A program made the translations under genes and the position numbers. Below the pieces are notes generated by a model. It saw only the letters and a program-made list of their open reading frames with translations. It did not search any database and was not told the DNA's origin. A stretch of DNA of 12,395 nucleotides from an uncultured Brachyspira sp. (GTDB lineage Bacteria > Cyanobacteriota > Vampirovibrionia > Gastranaerophilales > Gastranaerophilaceae): NCBI GenBank assembly GCA_900321895.1, contig ONYB01000152.1, positions 1-12,395 of the forward strand, written 5' to 3'. Below, piece by piece: positions 6,325 to 12,395 of the stretch; positions within the stretch are counted from its first letter, which is position 1; the number at the start of each line of letters is the position of its first letter.

Positions 6325-7868
6325 TTTTAGAAAAATTCTTTACAAATGAATATGATAATGATGAAATTTTTGTTGAAAAAAATGTAAAATTTTCTGAATT
6401 TAAAGATTATGTCTTTTATCAAAAAAACGAATTTGAAAAATCTCAAATCGCAGATGTAGTATTGCTTTGCGAAAATTATTTCGACTTTGCGGTGAACTTT
6501 TTTGCGGCAATTTTTGCAAAAAAAAATATTTATCTTTTAACTGATAAAAGTCGATTAAATTTGTTGGATTTTTCTTATATAAAACCAGAAAATTTTGATA
6601 AAAAAATGTCGTGGAAAAACTTTAAAAATGATTATAATTCAAAAGAAATAATGATAAATTTTTTCACATCTGGTTCTTCCGGAATTCCGAAATTAATCGG
6701 AAAAACTTTATATAATTTAGAGGTGGAAGCTCAAGCTGTTTTGGATGAATTTAATTTAAAAAAAGATTCACTGATCGTATCTACAACGTTATCTTCTCAC
6801 AGTTATGGAATTGCTTTCAATTTTATTTTACCTTTTTATTCTGGAATGAAAATTTTTCAAACAAGAATTGAGTTTCCGGAACAGCTTCCAAAGTCGTCGA
6901 ATTATATTTTTATTTCGACACCTTCGTTTGTGGAAAAATTTGAAAAATATGATTATAAGTTTGAAAATCCGCCTGAAAAAGTTTTTCTGGCAGGTGCAAA
7001 AACTGAAGAAAAAATTTATAAATATTTTAATAAATTTTCAAAAGTAATTGATATTTATGGAAGCACCGAAACCGGTAATATAGCATACAAAAATGATGGT
7101 GAAATCTTCACCGTTTTGGAGGAAGTTTGTGTCGAAAAAAATGAAGAAGGAAAAATCGTTGTTAAGTCAGATTTTTTCCCTGAAAAAGAAATTATTTTGA
7201 ATGATATTATTGAAAAATTTTCTGATAAAAAATTCGTATTGAAAAAGAGAACAGATAGAATTGTCAAGGTTCAGGAAAAAAGAATTTCTCTGACAGAAAT
7301 TGAAAATATTTCGAAAAATTTTTCACATGTAAAAGATGCTTGTTGCCTTAAATATGAGGATGTTTTAGCTTGTGCAATCGTGGTTGACGATGAAAATTTT
7401 GATATAAAATTGTTGAAAAAATATTTGTCGGGTTTTGTAGAAATTGTTCCGAAAAAATGGAGAATTTTGTCAGAAATTCCAAAAAATATTTCAGGGAAAA
7501 TTGATTACGAAAAGTTGAAATTTTTCTTTGGTTTAAATTTAACTTTACCATATATTTTTGAAAAAAATCTTGATGTAAATCTTGCAAAAATCATGTTAAA
7601 ATTTAGAAAAAATTCTAATTTTTTAAAAGGACATTTTGATATAAAACCGATTGTTCCCGGTGTTGTTCAATTATATTTTGCAAAATATTTTCTTGAAGAA
7701 ATTTTTAAGAGAAATTTGCTGACAAGCAACGTGAAAAAATTGAAATTTTCAAATATAATTAATCCAGAGGAAAAAGTAACTTTGCGAATAATTGAAACTG
7801 AAAAGAATTTTGAAATTACCTACCTGTCGGATGACAAAATTTATTCTTCGTGTATATTTGAAAAGTAG
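6321..7868 (+). CDS. apeH/apeI: Acyl-ACP/CoA ligase fused to a hot-dog dehydratase domain (ApeH-ApeI fusion)
   Basis: A 515-residue two-domain protein. Residues 1 to about 400 form an adenylate-forming ligase: phosphate loop FFTSGSSGIPK (114-124), adenine-binding YGSTETG (246-252), hinge KKRTDRIVKV (308-317) and the C-terminal catalytic Lys393 in PKNISGK. It should activate an aryl acid starter and load it on a carrier protein. Residues from about 415 to 515 form a short hot-dog domain with GHFDIKPIVPG (437-447), which carries the catalytic His438 of FabZ-type dehydratases. The Glu expected 14 residues later is Tyr452. In E. coli-type clusters these are two separate genes, apeH and apeI; here the frame is continuous with no stop. 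The dehydratase half presumably needs ApeP (2,470-2,919) to supply the Glu. ATGA overlap with the preceding gene fixes the start. Confidence 0.87.
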   Translation: MILEKFFTNEYDNDEIFVEKNVKFSEFKDYVFYQKNEFEKSQIADVVLLCENYFDFAVNFFAAIFAKKNIYLLTDKSRLNLLDFSYIKPENFDKKMSWKNFKNDYNSKEIMINFFTSGSSGIPKLIGKTLYNLEVEAQAVLDEFNLKKDSLIVSTTLSSHSYGIAFNFILPFYSGMKIFQTRIEFPEQLPKSSNYIFISTPSFVEKFEKYDYKFENPPEKVFLAGAKTEEKIYKYFNKFSKVIDIYGSTETGNIAYKNDGEIFTVLEEVCVEKNEEGKIVVKSDFFPEKEIILNDIIEKFSDKKFVLKKRTDRIVKVQEKRISLTEIENISKNFSHVKDACCLKYEDVLACAIVVDDENFDIKLLKKYLSGFVEIVPKKWRILSEIPKNISGKIDYEKLKFFFGLNLTLPYIFEKNLDVNLAKIMLKFRKNSNFLKGHFDIKPIVPGVVQLYFAKYFLEEIFKRNLLTSNVKKLKFSNIINPEEKVTLRIIETEKNFEITYLSDDKIYSSCIFEK

Positions 7869-7881
7869 TGAGGATTAGAAA

Positions 7882-8295
7882 ATGCTTTTTAAAACAGAAA
7901 TGAAATTGACAGTACAGTTTTATGACCTTGACCCGATGAATGTTGTTTGGCACGGAAATTATTTGAAATATTTGGAAAGTGCCAGATGTGACCTACTCAA
8001 AAAAATCGGTTATGATTACGATAATATGAGAGCGGACGGTGTTTTGTATCCGATTGCAAAAATGGATTTAAAATATATAAAACCGTGTAAGTTTAATCAG
8101 GTTTTGTTTTTGGAAACGATTGTGGAGGAGCTTGAACCGGCTTTGATTATAAAATATAATATTTTTGATGAGGAGAGTGGTGAAAAAGTTTTTTCGGCAA
8201 AGAGTATGCAGATTTGTGTTGATATAAAAACGGGCGAAAGTATTTATTCGGCTCCGGAGGGTTTGAAACAAAAACTTGCTTGTTGTAAACTTTAA
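7882..8295 (+). CDS. apeK: Hot-dog acyl thioesterase, ApeK-like (4HBT/YbgC family)
   Basis: A 137-residue thioesterase of the 4-hydroxybenzoyl-CoA thioesterase family. The active-site strand and helix read YDLDPMNVVWHGNYLKYLE (14-32), with Asp17 at the catalytic Asp position and the following VVWHGNY typical of the family. It would hydrolyse acyl- or aroyl-thioesters, either releasing stalled chains from the carrier proteins (proofreading) or freeing the product. The start is ATG 7882, with GAGG about seven bases upstream; it lies 13 bases after the ligase stop. Spot base counts are near 40% GC, higher than in the ligase gene just before it. Confidence 0.85.
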   Translation: MLFKTEMKLTVQFYDLDPMNVVWHGNYLKYLESARCDLLKKIGYDYDNMRADGVLYPIAKMDLKYIKPCKFNQVLFLETIVEELEPALIIKYNIFDEESGEKVFSAKSMQICVDIKTGESIYSAPEGLKQKLACCKL

Positions 8296-8297
8296 AT

Positions 8298-8813
8298 ATG
8301 AAAAATTTTGCAATAATATTATTTGGAATTATTTTAAGCGTCGGTGTTGCTTTTGCTGATGTTTTTTCTCATCCGTATAGGGTTGAAAATATCCAACTTC
8401 CGCAATTTCAAAATGTAGTTTGTAAATTTACTCAGGAAAAAGTTTTTCTGAATTCTTCATCAAGTATAAAATCAGGTGGAAATTTTCGGTTTGTAAAAGA
8501 CAAAGGGGTGACTTTTGAAACTGTATATCCTGTTAAAATGGTGACTTCTTATACTTCTGATGAAAATCGTAGAATTAGCGGAATAATTTCTGCAATAAAT
8601 AAAAAAGATTATTCGTATTTAAATCGTAATTTTAAGGTTTTTTATGAGAAAAACGGTGCAAAATGGACACTTGCTTTAAAACCGAAATCTGATTCAAAAA
8701 TTAATGCACATATTGCATCAATTATTCTTGAAGGCGGAAAATATATCGACAAGATTGGAATAAATACAATTAAAAACGGAAGTACAAAAATTGATTTTAC
8801 AGAATGCAAATAG
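8298..8813 (+). CDS. apeL: Periplasmic LolA-like outer-membrane carrier, ApeL-like
   Basis: A 171-residue exported protein. Residues 1-20 form a signal peptide (Lys3, hydrophobic core, AFA before the predicted cut at 20/21). The mature part has the LolA-type pattern: a conserved FTQEKVF (44-50), an SGGNFRF (59-65) strand, then a TFETVYPVKMVT (72-83) strand, forming an incomplete beta-barrel. It probably shields a hydrophobic polyene lipid while it crosses the periplasm, handing over from the exporter encoded next. It starts two bases after the thioesterase stop and lacks a Shine-Dalgarno sequence, so translation is probably re-initiated from upstream. There is no lipobox Cys at the cleavage site, so it is soluble rather than a lipoprotein. 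Confidence 0.8.
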   Translation: MKNFAIILFGIILSVGVAFADVFSHPYRVENIQLPQFQNVVCKFTQEKVFLNSSSSIKSGGNFRFVKDKGVTFETVYPVKMVTSYTSDENRRISGIISAINKKDYSYLNRNFKVFYEKNGAKWTLALKPKSDSKINAHIASIILEGGKYIDKIGINTIKNGSTKIDFTECK

Positions 8814-8814
8814 T

Positions 8815-10935
8815 ATGGAAAAATTTTTAAGATTTTTATTTATAATTTTATTTTTAATCGCCGGAATTTTTGTGATTTTTCATCCTGCAAAAACAGAAAC
8901 AAACATCCTGAATGCAGTCTTTTCAAATTCGCAAGAAGATAAAATTGTAGTGGATTTGAGTGGACGATATTCCTCAATAATTAACGTAATGGTTGAGGGG
9001 GAAGATGCAGAAAAAGTTGGAGAAATATCTGAAAAAATTTCTCAAAAAATTAATCAAAATTTCTTTACAAAAAAAGATATAAATGTTCAAAATTTTTTAG
9101 AAAAATATAAAAAATATCAGAATAATTTATTGTCAGTAAAAAACATAAATTTACTCGAAAAAGAGCAGTATGAAGAGGTGGCTTCTGAAAGTTTGGAAGC
9201 TCTTTATAACCCGCTCGGATTTTCGCTTGTGCCGTTGGAAGAAGATCCGTTTATGTTGTTTACTGATTATGTAAAATCACTTTCGACAAATAGTAACGGT
9301 GATTTTTCTTTGATAAATTATAATGGCAAGTATTATACGATAACAACTTTAGAAATCAATCACGACAACGCATTGTCCCCTTCTGTTGCGAATAAAGAAA
9401 TTAAAAATTTGATTAAAATTCAGAAAAAATTATCTTCAAAAGATGTAAAAATTTATTTGACAGGATCTTCTGTTCATTCTTATTATGCCAGTTCCCGTTC
9501 TATGTTCGAAATTAATCTGATTTGTTTGTTTTCGGTGTTGTTTCTTTTGGCACTTTTTAAATATTATTTTACCAATATAAAACTTGTAATTCCTGCAATA
9601 ATTACGTTGGGTTTCGGAATGCTTTGCGGATATATAATTGCTTCAATATTTTTTAAATCAATTCATGTTTTGACGTTTGTTTTTTCGACTACGTTGATTG
9701 GAATTTGTATTGATTATACCCTACATTATTTTATTGAAAAAGATATAAACAAAATTTTTAAAAGCCTTACTGTGAGTATGTTTACAACGGTTAGTGCTTT
9801 TGCAGTTTTGATGTTATCGGGAGTCGAATTGTTGAAACAAATTTCTGTTTTTACAATGACGGGGTTGTTTAGCGTTTATTGTATCGTAAATTTGTTTTAT
9901 CCGCTTTTAAAATTTGATGTAGATTCTAAAAATATTAATTTTGAAATGCCTCAAAAAATGCGAAAAATATTGATTTTTATTGTTGCAATTCTTGCATTTT
10001 GCGGATTGTTTTTTGTGAAATTTAATGACGATATCAGAGCGATGTATGTGCCGTCAAAAAATTTGTTGAAGGCAGAAAAATTATTTAAAGAAGTTACGGG
10101 CAGCGGAGAAAAAACAACTTTTGCCGTTGTAAAAGGCAATGATTTGCAAACACTGTTGGAGAATGAAGAGAAGCTAACGCATAATCTAAACGATAGTGAA
10201 TTTCAGGCGATGAGTAAATATATTCCTTCAAAAAAACAGCAGAAAGAAAATCAAATTTTGAGGAAAAATTTGTATAAAAATTCGCTCAAAAATTATGCAA
10301 CTTTTTTATCGCAAAATCAAATTGAAAAATTATTAAATTCGAAAATTTCTGAGGATTATTTGAGTGTTGATGAGAATGATATTTTGTCGGAATTTTTGCT
10401 CGATAAAAACACTTCGTTTGTGGTTTTGTATGATATTAAAAATCCTGAAATTGTTAAAAAAAACGGAGCTGACTATATAGATGTTCAAAAAAATATTTCA
10501 GATAGAATTCAAAAGTGTCGGAATAATTGTTTGGTGATGTTGTTACCGATTTTGGCAGTTCTTTTGATAATTCTTTCTTGCATTTATAAGTTCAAAACTG
10601 CCGTGAAAATTTTAACTCCGTCACTTTTAGCTTCTACTTTTTCTGTCGGAATTTTGAGTTTGTGCGGTGTAGAAATTAATTTATTTCATATCCTTGCAAT
10701 ATTTTTGATAATCGGGTTTGGATTGGATTATTCTGTTTTTAGAGCAAGTGGTTTGAATGGTTCAAAAGATGCAGTTTTGCTTTCGTGTTTAACGACAATT
10801 TTTTCATTTTTGTTGTTGTCATTTACGGGGTTCAAATTGATTAGTTCGCTCGGAATAATTTTAACAATCGGGCTTGCGATTTCTTATTTGACAAGTCTTG
10901 TTTTTGAATACAAAAATGAGGAGAAATTTTCATGA
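8815..10935 (+). CDS. apeM: RND/MMPL-type exporter, ApeM-like
   Basis: A 706-residue inner-membrane transporter with the two-fold RND plan: helix 1 (about 5-22), large periplasmic domain (24-228), helices 2-6 (about 233-365), helix 7 (384-401), second periplasmic domain (402-570), helices 8-12 (572-698). Charged residues suited to proton relay lie in the fourth helix of each half: Asp300 in GICIDYTLHYF and Asp638 in GFGLDYSVF. This is the family of predicted exporters (COG4258 type) present in aryl-polyene clusters, presumably lifting the finished polyene lipid out of the inner membrane to the LolA-like partner. I prefer the ATG at 8815, one base after the apeL-like stop, because it begins directly at helix 1; an in-frame ATT at 8791 would add eight residues overlapping apeL. 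The stop overlaps the next ATG. Confidence 0.88.
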   Translation: MEKFLRFLFIILFLIAGIFVIFHPAKTETNILNAVFSNSQEDKIVVDLSGRYSSIINVMVEGEDAEKVGEISEKISQKINQNFFTKKDINVQNFLEKYKKYQNNLLSVKNINLLEKEQYEEVASESLEALYNPLGFSLVPLEEDPFMLFTDYVKSLSTNSNGDFSLINYNGKYYTITTLEINHDNALSPSVANKEIKNLIKIQKKLSSKDVKIYLTGSSVHSYYASSRSMFEINLICLFSVLFLLALFKYYFTNIKLVIPAIITLGFGMLCGYIIASIFFKSIHVLTFVFSTTLIGICIDYTLHYFIEKDINKIFKSLTVSMFTTVSAFAVLMLSGVELLKQISVFTMTGLFSVYCIVNLFYPLLKFDVDSKNINFEMPQKMRKILIFIVAILAFCGLFFVKFNDDIRAMYVPSKNLLKAEKLFKEVTGSGEKTTFAVVKGNDLQTLLENEEKLTHNLNDSEFQAMSKYIPSKKQQKENQILRKNLYKNSLKNYATFLSQNQIEKLLNSKISEDYLSVDENDILSEFLLDKNTSFVVLYDIKNPEIVKKNGADYIDVQKNISDRIQKCRNNCLVMLLPILAVLLIILSCIYKFKTAVKILTPSLLASTFSVGILSLCGVEINLFHILAIFLIIGFGLDYSVFRASGLNGSKDAVLLSCLTTIFSFLLLSFTGFKLISSLGIILTIGLAISYLTSLVFEYKNEEKFS

Positions 10936-11807
10936 AATGGTATCAGGCAAAAGAGCAAGCTGCAGGTGTAAAGAGGTTATTTGTTCTTTATTATATTCAT
11001 AAATTTTTTGGCAGAAATTTTGTAAAAATTATTGTCTTTTTTGTGACTTTTTTTGCTTTTTGGGGAGCAAAAAAACAAAGACAAGCTTCTGCAAAATATT
11101 TAAAAATTATTGGTGAAAATTCTTCAATTTTTAATCAGTATCGACATTTTTTAGAATACTCTTTTTCTTTGTTGGATAGGATGGAAGTTTTTTCGGGAAG
11201 ATTTGATGTTTCGAGAATTTCTTTTGCAGATGAGAAACTCAAAAAACAGTTGGATATTGATTCGAAAAACGGTATATTTTTTATTTGTTCGCATTTAGGA
11301 AATATTGATGTAATGCGGGCAATGATAGAAAAAGAACCTGAGCGAAAAATAAATGCTTTTGTGACGAAAGAACAGTGCAAAATTTTTAATGGATTTATTA
11401 AAGCTATTGAAATTTCGAGCCCTGTTGTGGCATATCCGATTGAAGAAATCGGAGTCGAAACTTCGATTGAGTTGAAAGAGAAGCTTTCTAAAGGTGAATT
11501 TGTCATAATGGCAGGAGATAGAACAAGTAAGTCCGGACAAAATTTTGTTACGAAAATGTTTGGTTACAATGTTGAATTCCCGCTCGGAACTTTTAAGTTT
11601 GCACAACTTATGGAAGCTCCGATTTATTTTGTTTGTGTATTAAAATCACAGGATGAGAAATATAAAATTTATTTGCAAAGATTTAATTCGACTGATAAAA
11701 AATCTGAAACTTTGAAAAAAATGCAGACTGAATATGTCGAATTTTTGGAAAAATACACAAAACTTGCCCCGTTTCAGTTTTACCATTTTTATGACATGTT
11801 TTCTTGA
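10932..11807 (+). CDS. LpxL/HtrB-type lipid acyltransferase (acyltransferase half of ApeJ)
   Basis: A 291-residue member of the lipid A late-acyltransferase superfamily, of the predicted-acyltransferase subgroup found in aryl-polyene loci. The catalytic H-x4-D box is SHLGNIDV (120-127; His121, Asp126), and MAGDRTSKSGQNF (193-205) is the second conserved block, with FPLGTFKFA (216-224) following. A hydrophobic segment at 30-45 anchors it to the inner membrane. In E. coli-type clusters this domain is the C-terminal part of a glycosyltransferase-acyltransferase fusion; here there is no glycosyltransferase domain and the gene sits at the end of the arm. GAGGAG eight bases before the ATG, plus an ATGA overlap with the exporter, fix the start. 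True LpxL/LpxM is the alternative, but the sequence is more divergent and the context argues against it. Confidence 0.82.
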   Translation: MKWYQAKEQAAGVKRLFVLYYIHKFFGRNFVKIIVFFVTFFAFWGAKKQRQASAKYLKIIGENSSIFNQYRHFLEYSFSLLDRMEVFSGRFDVSRISFADEKLKKQLDIDSKNGIFFICSHLGNIDVMRAMIEKEPERKINAFVTKEQCKIFNGFIKAIEISSPVVAYPIEEIGVETSIELKEKLSKGEFVIMAGDRTSKSGQNFVTKMFGYNVEFPLGTFKFAQLMEAPIYFVCVLKSQDEKYKIYLQRFNSTDKKSETLKKMQTEYVEFLEKYTKLAPFQFYHFYDMFS

Positions 11808-11815
11808 GAATTTGT

Positions 11816-11843
11816 TTGACAAATCGGGGTAATTTTATATAAT
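11816..11843 (+). promoter_or_regulatory. Full-consensus sigma-70 promoter of the TPR gene
   Basis: TTGACA (11816-11821), a 16-base spacer and TATAAT (11838-11843) match consensus at all 12 positions. Transcription should start at about 11849-11851, and the ATG of the next gene is at 11851, so the message would have essentially no leader. The -35 sits within a short dyad (ATTTG at 11812-11816, CAAAT at 11820-11824), a possible but weak operator. Confidence 0.75.
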
Positions 11844-11850
11844 AATTTCT

Positions 11851-12395
11851 ATGAAGAGTGAAGTTGAACGTTTGAAATTAAGGCTTAGCAGTAAGTCTTT
11901 GTTGCACAAAATCGCCTATGGGGACAAGTTGTATTCTCAAAAAAAATATCAAGAGGCGATTAAGATATACAATGAACTGATTGAGGTTATCAAAAGTCCG
12001 TATCAGTTTGATTTGTGCGAACTTAACCGCAAGGTTGGCGATTGCTATTATATGTTGGGGCAAAATCTTGAGGCAAGAAATTATTATGAAAAAACTCTTG
12101 AGTATTGCACGACAAACGCCAGTATTTACAACGTTTTAGCGAAACTTTACGCACAAGATAATACGTTTTTATCTCAACGTTACAAGGCAAAGGCAATGAG
12201 CTTGACCCCTCAACCTTTTAACAACAATGCAAAAAGCGAATATGAAAGATTGAAGTTGAGGATTACTGACAGTGCGATTTTGGAACGAATTGCGGCTGCC
12301 GACAGGTTGTATTCGGAAAAATGTTATGACGATGCGGCAAAAGATTATGAGGAACTTTTGAAAATTGTAAAAGAACCTTATGAATTTGATATGTC
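11851..12395 (+). CDS. TPR-repeat protein, 5' part only (partial)
   Basis: The frame is open from ATG 11851 to the end of the window, giving 181 codons plus two bases. The product is helical with tetratricopeptide-like units, for example ADRLYSEKCYDDAAKDYEEL (150-169), AYGDKLYSQKKYQEAIKIYN (22-41) and VGDCYYMLGQNLEARNYYEK (62-81). There is no signal peptide or membrane segment, so it is probably a cytoplasmic scaffold or protein-interaction module. Residues 3-54 and 129-180 are two copies of one segment, so the gene is built of long duplicated units and may continue with more. No Shine-Dalgarno lies before the ATG; the start is supported by the consensus promoter seven bases upstream and because homology between the copies begins at residue 3. 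The relation to the polyene locus is unknown: composition is near 42% GC in a spot count and it has its own promoter. Confidence 0.82.
   Translation, partial: MKSEVERLKLRLSSKSLLHKIAYGDKLYSQKKYQEAIKIYNELIEVIKSPYQFDLCELNRKVGDCYYMLGQNLEARNYYEKTLEYCTTNASIYNVLAKLYAQDNTFLSQRYKAKAMSLTPQPFNNNAKSEYERLKLRITDSAILERIAAADRLYSEKCYDDAAKDYEELLKIVKEPYEFDM
11857..12390 (+). repeat. Two diverged direct repeats inside the TPR gene (378-bp period)
   Basis: Copy 1 spans 11857-12012 and copy 2 spans 12235-12390, offset by 378 bases (126 codons). By hand alignment about 27 of 52 residues are identical without gaps, including SExERLKLR at the start and PYxFD at the end. The DNA copies have diverged, so this is an old in-frame duplication rather than a recent tandem one. 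Confidence 0.8.

Noticed and set aside
7348..7587. Leftward 79-codon frame in the ligase gene
   Set aside because: It overlaps the region encoding the catalytic Lys motif of the ligase on the other strand and has no independent signals.
11135..11606. Two leftward frames over the LpxL-like acyltransferase
   Set aside because: Both lie antisense to a gene with clear motifs and are Ser/Phe/Ile-rich, as expected from the reverse strand of Lys/Glu-rich coding DNA.
11808..11825. Possible terminator after the rightward arm
   Set aside because: Only a 5-bp A/T-rich stem (ATTTG/CAAAT) is present, with no U-tract; it overlaps the -35 box and cannot be called a terminator.
11878..12063. Leftward 61-codon frame at the right end
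   Set aside because: It is antisense to the TPR gene, whose repeat structure confirms the plus-strand frame.
1..12395. CRISPR arrays, tRNA/rRNA genes, insertion sequences or phage genes
   Set aside because: I saw no spaced short direct repeats, no cloverleaf-like conserved arms and no transposase or integrase motifs; coding sequence covers nearly the whole window.

Overview
The window comes from a low-GC diderm (Gram-negative-type) bacterium. A LolA-fold periplasmic protein, an RND/MMPL-type exporter and an LpxL/HtrB-type acyltransferase all imply an outer membrane. I cannot name the lineage from sequence alone. Low-GC candidates include gut Gastranaerophilales/Melainabacteria, Elusimicrobiota, Campylobacterota and Fusobacteriota. 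The standard genetic code gives intact frames throughout.

Almost everything from about 0.5 to 11.8 kb is one aryl-polyene (APE)-type type II polyketide locus, arranged as two divergent arms around a 54-bp gap at 3,999-4,052. The leftward arm carries the chain-elongation set in the order ketosynthase, dehydratase half, ketoreductase, ketosynthase. This is the apeO-apeP-apeQ-apeR order known from the E. coli-type cluster. The rightward arm carries a ketosynthase-like chain-length partner (apeC-like), a PlsC-type acyltransferase (apeD-like), two acyl carrier proteins (apeE/apeF-like), a four-helix membrane protein (apeG-like), an acyl-ACP ligase fused to a hot-dog dehydratase domain (apeH+apeI), a hot-dog thioesterase (apeK-like), a LolA-like protein (apeL-like), a 12-helix exporter (apeM-like) and a stand-alone LpxL-like acyltransferase (the acyltransferase half of apeJ).

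The inferred division of labour is as follows. The ligase loads an aryl starter onto a carrier protein. ApeO/C and ApeR ketosynthases extend it. ApeQ reduces and the ApeI/ApeP hot-dog pair dehydrates, building a conjugated polyene. The acyltransferases attach it to a lipid-like carrier, and ApeL/ApeM move it to the outer membrane. Departures from the textbook cluster include the H-I fusion, the absence of a glycosyltransferase domain, no methyltransferase, and no starter-making gene (ammonia lyase or chorismate lyase) in the window.

Flanks: at the left edge is the 3' end of an unidentified rightward gene, a strong probably bidirectional terminator, and an unrecognised 51-residue leftward small gene with its own good ribosome binding site. 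At the right edge a consensus promoter, placed so close to the ATG that the mRNA looks leaderless, precedes a TPR-repeat gene that runs off the window and contains a 126-residue-period internal duplication. I saw no tRNA, rRNA, CRISPR array, insertion sequence or phage gene.
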